From Silicimonas sp. (GTDB lineage: Bacteria > Pseudomonadota > Alphaproteobacteria > Rhodobacterales > Rhodobacteraceae): a stretch of DNA of 40,028 nt. The translations under genes and the position numbers were made by a program. Shown here in pieces: positions 1 to 7,874 of this stretch. Each line of letters starts with the position of its first letter. Within the stretch, counting starts at the first letter, position 1. Where the stretch lies: contig JAJEGW010000110.1 of the NCBI GenBank assembly GCA_022819605.1, forward strand, positions 1-40,028, written 5' to 3'. Under the pieces are notes generated by a model. The model made no database searches, was not told the DNA's origin, and saw only the letters and a program-made list of their open reading frames with translations.

Positions 1-647
1 GCAAGGAGGCCGTCGGACAGGAGCGCGTGGACCGAAAAGAGGTCGTGTCGGCGAAGGCTGATTTCTTCGAGATTTTCGACGACATACTGGATGGCATCTT
101 TGTGGTTAAGGATCATCAAGGCTTCTTTGCGATTCTTGCCATCGGCCTCCTCGCCGAATCGGATCAGGCGTTCTGTCTGCAGGACATCGTAGGTGTTGCC
201 TTCCATGCGTGAAGACGCCCAGCTGAGATCGACCAACAGCTGTTCGAGAATGCGTCGCGCGTAAGTGCCCGCCGGCATTTCGTCGCCTTGGGGCCGACCG
301 GCCTCCAACATGCGGTCGCGTTCAGCCTGCGACAGATACCACGTCTTTCCGGGAATGTAGGCGTCAAGAAATCCCGCTTGGTATTCAATCGGCGGACGTC
401 GATTGTAGGGCACAGAGAGATTGGCACGCACAACGGCCGAACCAGCGATTTGGTAGCCTGTTGCCCTACCCCTGCCAGAGACCTCGAGGCGCCCCTCATC
501 CAAGAGTCGTTTGAGCACCCGCCAGACAGTAGTTTCACTTGCGCCCCGTGCCACGCCCTTGTGGATGGCATTCCGACCCGCACTTGGGTTCTCGGCAACG
601 AAGTCAAGGATGTCGTGCTCCGAAAAGGTCATGAAACGATTGTCCAT
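1..647 (-). CDS. Fic family protein with N-terminal winged-helix domain (C-terminus off the window)
   Basis: Only the first ~215 residues lie in the window; the catalytic Fic core (HPFxxGNG) would be beyond base 1. Residues 1-65 read as a winged-helix DNA-binding domain (SEHDILDF, then ETTVWRVLKRLLDEGRLEV). The segment around residues 140-190 has SSRMEGNTY, matching the (S/T)xxxE(G/N) inhibitory helix of Fic proteins, followed by KNRKEALMILNHKDAI, typical of the Fic N-terminal region. Fic proteins usually transfer AMP from ATP to a target hydroxyl, and the inhibitory glutamate blocks ATP binding. I infer a self-restrained Fic enzyme that also binds DNA. The ATG at 647 is chosen because the frame closes above it; an internal ATG at 632 is possible. 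Repeats overlapping the start suggest autoregulation. It could be a toxin-like module or a standalone AMPylator. Confidence 0.8.
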   Translation of the reverse strand, partial: MDNRFMTFSEHDILDFVAENPSAGRNAIHKGVARGASETTVWRVLKRLLDEGRLEVSGRGRATGYQIAGSAVVRANLSVPYNRRPPIEYQAGFLDAYIPGKTWYLSQAERDRMLEAGRPQGDEMPAGTYARRILEQLLVDLSWASSRMEGNTYDVLQTERLIRFGEEADGKNRKEALMILNHKDAIQYVVENLEEISLRRHDLFSVHALLSDGLL

Positions 648-726
648 TGTCGTGAAACGATTATCCGTCTGATATAGAATTATTTTTTTCAGAGGGCAAG
701 TTTTCGTTTCACGCTATTTGAAACGA
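632..726 (-). promoter_or_regulatory. Four TGAAACGA boxes in the fic promoter and start region
   Basis: TGAAACGAT occurs at 632-640 and 653-661, 21 bp apart in the same orientation. A perfect inverted pair lies further upstream, TCGTTTCA at 704-711 and TGAAACGA at 719-726, separated by 7 bp. The lowest copy is inside the coding start of the Fic gene. Four copies of an 8-mer within 95 bp, two of them palindromic, are what an operator looks like. The winged-helix domain encoded immediately downstream is the obvious candidate binder (inference). Confidence 0.6.
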
Positions 727-1008
727 TTTTTCGGTGCGCCGTGAACCTCGGAAGGGCGGGGCGCAGTTACGTGGCAACAAGTTCATGTTCATGAGACGTG
801 CCTCCGTGCTGGCCGATTGCCGGATCCGGCTATTTCGGACCGGGGTTGTCCAATGCGGCCTTGTCTTGGCTGTCTCGGTTACCCAGTCGGTCCGTGGACA
901 TCTCGGGATGTAGGACAGGGCACAAGACTCGAAGTGGCACTTGATCTTGGGCAATTCAGGCTGGCGGATTCCAGTGACAGCAGCAGGCGTTGGTTCACCG
1001 ATTTTGGT
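648..1008. other. Intergenic region without a recognised gene
   Basis: This stretch separates the Fic gene from the end of the FGE-like gene. Apart from the TGAAACGA boxes at 653-726 and an AT-rich patch at 672-690 that could hold the fic promoter, I see no gene, RNA or terminator. Short open frames here have no protein-like composition. Confidence 0.5.
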
Positions 1009-1929
1009 TCACCCATGCTGACTCTCGTCGAAGACCAACCTGAATCCCTGATGCGATGTAGTCGTGTCGGCCGTCGTGCCGGTTCGCGCCGCAATGCGAT
1101 AGCGGAAGCAGTAGCTCTTGTGACACAGGAAAGAGCCGCCCTTCAGGATCTTTGATTTTGGCTGATTGGCATGATGGGCCCTTGCCCGCTTCGACAACGA
1201 GCGGAGCTTGAACGGGTCTGACGTCCATTCCCACACGTTGCCGCACATGTTGTAGAGACCGTAGCCGTTCGAGGCGAAGGACTTTGCTGGGGCAGTGGCT
1301 GCGTATCCGTCACCGCAGGCATTTTCGTCCGGGAATTTGCCCTGCCAAATGTTGCAGGGGAAGAAGCCGGAATCGTCGGGTTCCTCGTCGCCCCATGGAA
1401 ACGGCACGTCGTCCAGTGCGCCTCGGGCCGCGTGCTCCCATTCGACTTCGGTGGGGAGGCGCCCGCCCGTCCAGCCCGCGTAGGCTCGCGCATCGTTCCA
1501 GGACACATGAACCACCGGGTGATCTGGGTGCCAGGCTTCCTCGGAGCCAGGGCCGTTGATCAACCGCCATGAAGCGCCGTCTATCTTGCGCCACCATTCA
1601 TGACCAAGCACGGCCTGTGCCTCGGTGACGGCTTCCGCAACGTTTTGGTGGAACACGAAGGACCATCCAAACCGTTCGGCCTCGGTTTCAAACCCGGCAT
1701 CCTCGACAAAGGCCGCGAACATCTCGTTGGTGACTGCAGTTTCCATCATTCGAAACCCGGACACGCGCTTGCGTCGAACCGGAGCTTCCTCGTCGGAGGG
1801 GATCAGTGGACGGTCTGTGCCGAGAAGTGCGTTACCGCCGGGAATTGCGCGGCAAACATGCATGGCGCGCCGGTCAGTACCGGACTCTGGCGCAACGTCC
1901 CGTCCTTCGCGTGGTGTGCCATCTCGCAT
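1009..1929 (-). CDS. Formylglycine-generating enzyme (SUMF1/FGE-sulfatase domain) family protein
   Basis: About 306 residues. The fold signature is complete: AIPGGNALLGTD at the N-terminus, then EEAPVRRKRVSGF, AVTNEMFAAFVE, VVHVSWNDARAYAGW, GRLPTEVEWEHAARG, MCGNVWEWTSDPF and, near the end, GGSFLCHKSYCFRYRIAAR. The two cysteines of CHKSYC (about C269 and C274) match the copper-binding catalytic pair of true formylglycine-generating enzymes, which oxidise a cysteine of a sulfatase CxPxR motif to formylglycine. Many SUMF1-like proteins lack this pair, so a real FGE is likely. No sulfatase lies in the window. The start is taken at ATG 1929; ATG 1863, just before the conserved IPGG segment, is an alternative. 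The gene follows the PhnD-like gene on the same strand after 124 bp. Confidence 0.88.
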   Translation of the reverse strand: MRDGTPREGRDVAPESGTDRRAMHVCRAIPGGNALLGTDRPLIPSDEEAPVRRKRVSGFRMMETAVTNEMFAAFVEDAGFETEAERFGWSFVFHQNVAEAVTEAQAVLGHEWWRKIDGASWRLINGPGSEEAWHPDHPVVHVSWNDARAYAGWTGGRLPTEVEWEHAARGALDDVPFPWGDEEPDDSGFFPCNIWQGKFPDENACGDGYAATAPAKSFASNGYGLYNMCGNVWEWTSDPFKLRSLSKRARAHHANQPKSKILKGGSFLCHKSYCFRYRIAARTGTTADTTTSHQGFRLVFDESQHG

Positions 1930-2053
1930 TGGCGTACAGCAACTCTCGTTGTTCAACTCGCCCTGCCGAATTTCAATTGCGTCTTCTGCAGAATATGCCT
2001 CAACCCCGTGTCTCTGACCACGCGAAATTCGAAACCGCACGTCAGGACGAACG

Positions 2054-2803
2054 TTAGCGGCTCGAGATGGACGACAGCGCAGCTGGCATCGGCATTTCAA
2101 GGTAGTCATTCGCATGCACGCGGGCGAGACCCTTGAGACAGAGCACGTCCTTGTCGGCCTCCTCCAGCTTCTGGATCGCGCTTCGAAGCGTGTCGAAGAC
2201 TTTGCGCGCGTCCTGCGCCATGGAGGTGATGTAAGGCAGCGCTGGCGTCGAAGGTGTGTGGATGACTTCTTTAAGAACGGACGCCAAGCTATCGAATTCC
2301 TTGATGTATTTCCATGACACTGCATCAATGGCGGCAATGTCGGCAACGCGATTCGCGACCGCATGGGCGCTCGCGTCGTGAGAGCCTGTAATTACCGGCG
2401 CGGAGAATCCGAGCACTTCATCCCTGGCAATCGCATCGAGGGCGGCCCATCCCGACTGGGACAGCCGATCATTGACTGCAGGACGTGCCTCCGCGAACTC
2501 GGCCAGCGTCGTCCGGCTGTCATCCACTCGCGCAATGATGGTGCTGAAGTAGCGACCTTCCGGGCACGGCAAGTCATGCACCGGTGCACCGACCAGTTGC
2601 ACGGTTTCGTGCAGGCGCGCCCGGTACGGCAGGCCGCATGTCTGGGAAAGCAGGAGTTCGGAATGTCTCCAATGGTTCCACGGGTTCCCGCCGCGTGTCA
2701 GGCCGGTTGGCGCGCCCGGCCAAGCGTCCCGAAAGTTCGCCCAGAGCCGGTCGAGCGCACTTGCGGTCTCCGGCCGGTCATACATGGGGAAGCTAGCTAT
2801 CAT
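2054..2803 (-). CDS. PhnD-like phosphate/phosphonate-type substrate-binding protein
   Basis: The 249-residue product starts MIASFPMYDRPE and contains LLSQTCGLPYRARL, VGAPVHDLPCPEGRYFSTIIAR and SGWAALDAIARD. These are typical of the cytosolic-looking PhnD/COG3221 family of periplasmic-binding-protein fold. No signal peptide or lipobox is visible, so it may act inside the cell or be mis-started. The ligand cannot be told from sequence. The ATG at 2803 overlaps the stop of the TerB-like gene in an ATGA tetranucleotide, so the two are translationally coupled. No ABC permease or ATPase is adjacent, so this is an orphan binding protein. Confidence 0.75.
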   Translation of the reverse strand: MIASFPMYDRPETASALDRLWANFRDAWPGAPTGLTRGGNPWNHWRHSELLLSQTCGLPYRARLHETVQLVGAPVHDLPCPEGRYFSTIIARVDDSRTTLAEFAEARPAVNDRLSQSGWAALDAIARDEVLGFSAPVITGSHDASAHAVANRVADIAAIDAVSWKYIKEFDSLASVLKEVIHTPSTPALPYITSMAQDARKVFDTLRSAIQKLEEADKDVLCLKGLARVHANDYLEMPMPAALSSISSR

Positions 2804-3240
2804 CCCTTCTTCGCAACGCGCTGGCGGGCGAGGGCGCTGTCGCGGTCGTTGATCCCGAGCATGGGGGCGACAAGGCGCATCAATGCATCTTCCTCGTGAT
2901 CTCGTGAACCGTCCGCGAGAGCGATCTCCCAAAGAGATTCCATGATCTGTTCGCGATCCTCATGCGGCACGGCCGCCTTGATGGCGCGAGTGAAACGCAC
3001 AGTGTCCGGGGCTTCCGATTCAAGCGTCTCGGCATCCCTGCGAATTTCCGCGACTTCGAAAGGAGTCAGACCAAATCGTTGTGTCAGAACTTTGTTGATT
3101 CGCGACTTCTCCGAATCGTCGTAGCTCCCGTCCGCGCGCGCGACACGGACAAGCAGCGCTGCCAGCGCCAACCGGGAATCGTCGCCGGACAGCGCTTCGG
3201 GTTCAGGTGCCGTCATGCGGCGGAGAAGGTCACCAAACAT
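2800..3240 (-). CDS. TerB-like / tellurite-resistance-type helical protein
   Basis: The 146-residue protein is mostly helical and contains two related acidic segments: AALLVRVARADGSYDDSEKSRI near residue 30 and LWEIALADGSRDHEEDALMR near residue 103. This A(D/E)G-x-x-x-x-E-E duplication is the hallmark of TerB/DUF533-type domains. Members are linked to tellurite resistance or envelope stress, but a specific role here is unknown. It lies 60 bp downstream of pyrG on the same strand and is coupled to the PhnD-like gene by a 4-bp stop/start overlap. Confidence 0.72.
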   Translation of the reverse strand: MFGDLLRRMTAPEPEALSGDDSRLALAALLVRVARADGSYDDSEKSRINKVLTQRFGLTPFEVAEIRRDAETLESEAPDTVRFTRAIKAAVPHEDREQIMESLWEIALADGSRDHEEDALMRLVAPMLGINDRDSALARQRVAKKG

Positions 3241-3300
3241 ATTTCCACCATATACTTCGGCATCGTGGGTGGCGAGAGACGCGGAGCCTCCGAATATTCG

Positions 3301-4944
3301 CTATACAAGTCTGCTTGTCTCCACGGCGGCGCGGATGAAGTCCGCGAACAGCGGATGCGGTTCAAACGGCTTCGACTTCAGTTCCGGGTGAAACTGCACG
3401 CAGACGAACCACGGATGATCAGTGATCTCGACGGTTTCGGGCAACCGTCCGTCAGGACTCATTCCGGAGAAGCAGAGTCCCTTCTTTTCGAGCTTGTCTT
3501 GATATCTTGTATCGATTTCGTAGCGATGCCGGTGGCGCTCCTCGATAGCGGTGTCTCCGTATATCTTTGCGACCATTGAAGCTTCCTTGAGATGTGCCGT
3601 GTAAGCGCCCAGCCGCATCGTGCCGCCCTTGTCGTCGCTGATCTTGCGTCTTGAAACGTGGTTGCCCTGAACCCATTCCTTCAGGTGATAGACAACCGGC
3701 TCGAATCGCTTCTTGCCGGCTTCGTGGTCGAATTCCTCGGATCCCGCTTCGGCAATGCCGGCAAGGTTGCGGGCTGCCTCTATGACCGCCATCTGCATGC
3801 CCAGGCAGATGCCGAAATAGGGAATCTTCTTCTCTCGCGCATACCGAGTCGCCCGAATCATGCCTTCGGTTCCCCGCTCCCCGAAGCCTCCTGGGACAAG
3901 GATCGCATGAAAGCCCTCGAGATGATGGGCCGGATCCTCGTGTTCGAGCATTTCCGAATCGATCCAATTGGCCTTGACGCGCGTGCGGTTGGCCATGCCG
4001 CCATGGATCAGCGCCTCGGCGATGGACTTGTAGGCGTCATCGAGCAGCGTGTACTTCCCGACGATCGCGACCCTGACCTCGCCTTCCGCGTTGTCGAGCC
4101 GGTCCTTTACGTCACGCCAGCGATCCAGCTTGGGTGTGGGTGCCGGCGCGATCCGGAATGCATCAAGAACCGCCTGGTCGAGGCCAAACTCGTGATACGC
4201 AATTGGCGCCTCGTAGATCGACGCGAGATCGTAGGCCGGTATCACCGCTTCCGGGCGGACATTGCAGAACAGCGCGATCTTTGCGCGTTCCTTTTCGGGG
4301 ATCTCCATTCTCGAGCGGCAGACAAGGACATCAGGCTGGAGTCCAATTGCACGGAGCTCCTTGACGCTGTGCTGCGTGGGCTTGGTCTTCAGCTCGCGCG
4401 ACGCGGCGATGTAGGGCAGCAGGGTCAGGTGCATGAAGATGCATTCATCGCGGGCCTTGTCCTGCGCAAACTGGCGAATCGCCTCGAAGAAGGGCAGCCC
4501 TTCGATGTCGCCGACGGTGCCGCCGATCTCGCAGAGCATGAAATCCGTCTCGTCCTCTCCGATGCTGATGAAGTTCTTGATCTCGTCGGTGACGTGCGGA
4601 ATCACCTGAATGGTCTTTCCGAGGTAGTCGCCGCGCCGTTCCTTTTCGAGGACATTGGAATAGATGCGGCCCGACGAGACGGAATCGGTGCCGCGCGCAT
4701 GAACGCCGGTGAAGCGCTCGTAGTGGCCAAGGTCGAGGTCTGTTTCTGCACCGTCATCGGTGACGAACACCTCGCCGTGCTCGATCGGGCTCATCGTTCC
4801 AGGATCTACGTTCAGGTAGGGGTCGAGTTTCCTCAGCCGAACCGAGTATCCGCGTGCCTGGAGCAACGCTCCGAGCGCGGCGGACGCAAGCCCCTTTCCA
4901 AGCGACGACACAACACCGCCGGTGACAAAGACGAACCTCGCCAT
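3301..4944 (-). CDS. pyrG: CTP synthase
   Basis: This 547-residue enzyme makes CTP from UTP, ATP and glutamine, the last step of pyrimidine nucleotide synthesis. The synthetase half begins [18 protein letters not shown] and carries [17 protein letters not shown]. The C-terminal glutamine amidotransferase half has [11 protein letters not shown] with the nucleophilic cysteine and [17 protein letters not shown] with the His-Glu pair. Length and both domains are normal and nothing appears missing. It lies downstream of secG on the same strand with a 379-bp gap, so it may have its own promoter. The terB-like gene follows after 60 bp. Confidence 0.98.
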   Translation of the reverse strand: MARFVFVTGGVVSSLGKGLASAALGALLQARGYSVRLRKLDPYLNVDPGTMSPIEHGEVFVTDDGAETDLDLGHYERFTGVHARGTDSVSSGRIYSNVLEKERRGDYLGKTIQVIPHVTDEIKNFISIGEDETDFMLCEIGGTVGDIEGLPFFEAIRQFAQDKARDECIFMHLTLLPYIAASRELKTKPTQHSVKELRAIGLQPDVLVCRSRMEIPEKERAKIALFCNVRPEAVIPAYDLASIYEAPIAYHEFGLDQAVLDAFRIAPAPTPKLDRWRDVKDRLDNAEGEVRVAIVGKYTLLDDAYKSIAEALIHGGMANRTRVKANWIDSEMLEHEDPAHHLEGFHAILVPGGFGERGTEGMIRATRYAREKKIPYFGICLGMQMAVIEAARNLAGIAEAGSEEFDHEAGKKRFEPVVYHLKEWVQGNHVSRRKISDDKGGTMRLGAYTAHLKEASMVAKIYGDTAIEERHRHRYEIDTRYQDKLEKKGLCFSGMSPDGRLPETVEITDHPWFVCVQFHPELKSKPFEPHPLFADFIRAAVETSRLV

Positions 4945-5323
4945 CTTCTCGGATACCCCCGTGACCGTGCGTGGCCGCCCGATTCGTCCTTCGAATGACG
5001 CGGCATCACGGGGCTACACCATTAAAGGAATCGCGGCGGTTTGCCAAGTGGGTCACCCTCAATATCTTGAGAAAATTTCCGCAAGAGGCCGAAGTCTTGT
5101 GGATTTTCGCCCCAAATGAGTCGGCTAAAGTCCGTTCACTCGGTCAAGGAGTCACGCGAATTCAGGGTGTTGGCAACCCTCCTGAACGTCCGGATGCAGA
5201 GAATTCGCTCGCTGTGCAGCAGATGCCCTTCCCGAACTTCTGCCAAGTGGCGCAGCGTTGGTTCGGTCGCGGTCCTGCCTGTCGAAAAACGGTGTTCTGC
5301 GAACAGGGAGGCTGCGGGGCCGG
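4945..5323. other. secG-pyrG intergenic region
   Basis: No gene or tRNA was recognised in these 379 bases. The part nearest secG holds a possible terminator (5285-5305, minus). An inverted repeat, CTCAA/TTGAG with a 4-nt loop, sits near 5058-5071. A TTGGCA-like -35 on the minus strand near 5040 could start pyrG transcription, but the -10 is poor. Confidence 0.4.
5285..5305 (-). terminator. Possible Rho-independent terminator after secG
   Basis: Read on the minus strand, TGTTC-GCA-GAACA forms a 5-bp stem with a 3-nt loop and is followed after CCG by five T residues. It sits 18 bp past the secG stop. The stem is short, so this is only a candidate. Confidence 0.35.
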
Positions 5324-5695
5324 TTATTCGTCCGCGCGGGGCAGGAGGCCCCCGCCTGAGCCGCCGCCGTCAACGGGAGGCAGCAGCGAATCAGCCTCCG
5401 GAACCTGGTCCGGTCCTGCGCTTGTCGCGGGAGACGAAATGCCGAGGCGGTCAAGCACGGAGCCGCTTGCCGAGTTCTGAGCGGCGATGATCGTCAGCGT
5501 AAGCGAGGTGATTATGAATGCGATCGCGAAGGCCCATGTGACCTTGCCAAGCGCCGTTGCCGCGCCACGCGAAGTCACAAGTCCGCCGCCTCCGCCACCA
5601 AGGCCAAGGCCACCGCCTTCGGAGCGCTGCAGGAGCACGACTCCAATGAGGCAGAGTGCGAGAATCAGGTGGACGATGAGAACGACGTTGTCCAT
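5324..5695 (-). CDS. secG: Preprotein translocase subunit SecG
   Basis: The 123-residue protein has two membrane helices (VVLIVHLILALCLIGVVLLQ at residues 4-23 and VTWAFAIAFIITSLTLTII near 55-73), separated by the characteristic QRSEGGGLG loop and a glycine run. SecG is the small auxiliary subunit of the SecYEG channel in the inner membrane. The C-terminal tail is low-complexity, rich in Ser, Gly and Pro, as in many alphaproteobacteria. The ATG at 5695 (MDNVVLIVHL) is preferred over an upstream extension because it starts right at the first helix. secG upstream of pyrG is a common alphaproteobacterial arrangement. Confidence 0.95.
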   Translation of the reverse strand: MDNVVLIVHLILALCLIGVVLLQRSEGGGLGLGGGGGGLVTSRGAATALGKVTWAFAIAFIITSLTLTIIAAQNSASGSVLDRLGISSPATSAGPDQVPEADSLLPPVDGGGSGGGLLPRADE

Positions 5696-5774
5696 GGCGA
5701 ATGCGGCCCTGTTTGCGAGTGTGCGGTATCTATGCGAGCCAATCTCTCTTCGCAACCCCGCTTGCGCCAGACGG

Positions 5775-6674
5775 TCAGCTTCCCGCTTCCACGACGACTG
5801 CGCCCGCCGCGATCAAGGCCATCAGGGCGAGTCGCCGGGGTCCCACGTTTTCTCCTAGCATCAGCCAGCCGAAGAGGGCGGCAAACACGACGGAAGTTTC
5901 CCTGAGCACCGCTGCTTCGCCGACCTTGTCGAGGCGCGTTGCCAGCAAGATGCCGCCAAAGGAAAAGAAGGCCACGAACGCTCCAAGGATCCCAAGGCGC
6001 AGCACCGGCGCGAATGGCTGTGGCAGCCGCCCGCGATGCCATATGAGGTATCCGGCCGGAAAGGCAATTCCGTCGATCAGGAAGAGCCACGCCAAGAACG
6101 TGAACGGGTTCTCCGTGGCACGAATGACGTATGCGTCCCAAGTGGTATAAAGCGCAACGATGCCTCCGGTCATCAATGCAAGGCCGAGCGCAAGCGGCAA
6201 TCTTGACCGGTCGATCACGGTGTGTCGAAGGTTGTAGGCCGCGAGACCAAGGATTCCCAATGTGAGACAGGCAACGCCGAGCCATTGGACCGGCCTGAAA
6301 TGTTCGTTGAACAGAATGCCAGCTCCAATGACCGTGAATGCCGGGCTTGATCCTCGCACAACCGGGTACACCACCGTGTAGGCTCCCGCCGAATATGCAC
6401 CGGCCTGCGCGATCTTGTAGCCAGTGTGCACCACCCATGCGATGCCGAAGAGCGGCCAAAGTTCGGGTTCGGGCCAGGGAACGAGAAAGAGTGCGGCCGG
6501 CAGGGCGATCAAGCCGTAGCAGCCATCAATCACGGCGCGGATGGTCCATGGATCGGCGCGCGTCTTCTGAAGAGCTCCGAACAAGGCGTGAAGGACTGCG
6601 GCCTGCAGTGCCAGAACGAGAGCCACCGTTCGGCCAGCTTCCGTTCCCTCAATGGAGATCAGCCACTCGCTCAT
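5775..6674 (-). CDS. EamA/DMT-superfamily transporter
   Basis: The 299-residue protein has about ten hydrophobic helices arranged as two EamA repeats. The second repeat ends LRETSVVFAALFGWLMLGENVGPRRLALMALIAAGAVVV, a classic EamA tail; the first contains YPVVRGSSPAFTVIGAGILFNEHF. Such inner-membrane transporters typically export metabolites or amino acids; the substrate is not predictable here. It sits between ftsY (55 bp upstream) and secG (79 bp downstream) on the same strand, and the ftsY side is close enough for cotranscription. Confidence 0.88.
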   Translation of the reverse strand: MSEWLISIEGTEAGRTVALVLALQAAVLHALFGALQKTRADPWTIRAVIDGCYGLIALPAALFLVPWPEPELWPLFGIAWVVHTGYKIAQAGAYSAGAYTVVYPVVRGSSPAFTVIGAGILFNEHFRPVQWLGVACLTLGILGLAAYNLRHTVIDRSRLPLALGLALMTGGIVALYTTWDAYVIRATENPFTFLAWLFLIDGIAFPAGYLIWHRGRLPQPFAPVLRLGILGAFVAFFSFGGILLATRLDKVGEAAVLRETSVVFAALFGWLMLGENVGPRRLALMALIAAGAVVVEAGS

Positions 6675-6729
6675 CGCTGCGGGTGCCGTCGCACGTCCGC
6701 CGCCGAGCGGTCCTGCACGTGCGGAGTCG

Positions 6730-7827
6730 TCACGCTTCGAGCCCGGTCAAGGCTGCCGCAAATTCTCGTGGATCGAAGGGTGCCAGGTCGTCGATCTGTT
6801 CGCCGACCCCGATCGCGTGGATCGGCAGACCGAACCGGTCGGCCAGCGCTACAAGCACGCCGCCCTTCGCGGTCCCGTCAAGCTTCGTCATGACCAGACC
6901 GGAGACGTCCGCGACATCGCGGAAAATCTCGACCTGGGAAAGCGCGTTCTGTCCGGTCGTGGCATCGAGCACCAAGAGCGTGTTGTGCGGCGCCTCCGGA
7001 TCCCTCTTTCGGACGACGCGAACGATCTTGGCCAGTTCCTCCATCAGGTCGTTCCGGTTCTGGAGCCGACCCGCCGTGTCGATCATGAGAATGTCCGCCT
7101 CATCCGATTCGGCTTGCGCCATGGCCTCGAATGCCAGGCTTGCCGGATCCGAACCCTCTTGCGCCGTCAGAACCGGGACACCGGCCCGCTGGCCCCATAT
7201 CTGCAGCTGCTCGACTGCGGCCGCCCGAAAGGTGTCGCAGGCGGCGATCACGACGGACTTCCCGGCATCGCGAAACTGGGCAGCGAGCTTGCCTATCGTC
7301 GTGGTCTTGCCCGAACCGTTGACGCCGGCGACCAGCACGACCTGCGGCCGCTTCGGGAATATCGGCATCGGGCTCGCTACCGGTTCCATGATGCGGGCGA
7401 TTTCGCCGGCCAGCAGTTGCTTCAACTCGACCGTCGAGAACTGCCGTCCGATTCGTCCTTCGGCCATGTTGGCCGCGACACGCATCGCCGTCTCGACGCC
7501 CATGTCCGACGCAATGAGCAATTCCTCGATTTGCTCGAGCATGTCGTCATCCAAGGTGCGCCGGGCCACTGGCCCGGACGCGATGCGGCCCGATGTCCGG
7601 TGGACGGCCTCGGAGCCTTCCACACCATTCTCGTCCTTTGCATCGGGCGCGGTTGATGCCTGCGTGGCGGTATCCGCGGCTTCCGTCGGTGGGGATTCTG
7701 GCGCAACGGCGTCTGGAGCCCCGTCGATGCTGCCGCCGTCCTCTATGATCGCGTCGAGGCCTGCGTCAAGTTTTGTAGACGACCTGAAGAGCCGTTCCTT
7801 CAGTTTTGCAAAAAACGCCATGCCCAC
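6730..7827 (-). CDS. ftsY: Signal recognition particle receptor FtsY
   Basis: This 365-residue SRP GTPase docks the ribosome-nascent chain-SRP complex at the membrane. An acidic, low-complexity A domain (residues ~20-80) is followed by the NG domain. GVNGSGKTTTIGKL near residue 168 is the P-loop, and DTFRAAAVEQLQIW, DTAGRLQN and TKLDGTAKGG are the other GTPase motifs in order. The A domain is short, as is usual in alphaproteobacteria. It follows xseA by 47 bp on the same strand. Confidence 0.97.
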   Translation of the reverse strand: MGMAFFAKLKERLFRSSTKLDAGLDAIIEDGGSIDGAPDAVAPESPPTEAADTATQASTAPDAKDENGVEGSEAVHRTSGRIASGPVARRTLDDDMLEQIEELLIASDMGVETAMRVAANMAEGRIGRQFSTVELKQLLAGEIARIMEPVASPMPIFPKRPQVVLVAGVNGSGKTTTIGKLAAQFRDAGKSVVIAACDTFRAAAVEQLQIWGQRAGVPVLTAQEGSDPASLAFEAMAQAESDEADILMIDTAGRLQNRNDLMEELAKIVRVVRKRDPEAPHNTLLVLDATTGQNALSQVEIFRDVADVSGLVMTKLDGTAKGGVLVALADRFGLPIHAIGVGEQIDDLAPFDPREFAAALTGLEA

Positions 7828-7874
7828 GACCTAATCCCGGAAGGTCCAAGATGGAAGCTGGATCGTGACGGTGG

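Noticed and set aside
3291-3300. Perfect palindrome CGAATATTCG just after the pyrG stop
   Set aside because: Ten bases with no T tract or regulatory context; could be chance.
3658-4998. Long open frame on the plus strand opposite pyrG
   Set aside because: It lies wholly antisense to a clear CTP synthase and its product shows no family motif; long antisense frames are expected in GC-rich coding DNA.
6338-7834. A 498-codon open frame opposite ftsY and the EamA gene
   Set aside because: Ser/Arg/Pro-rich product typical of antisense translation; both genes underneath are clear.
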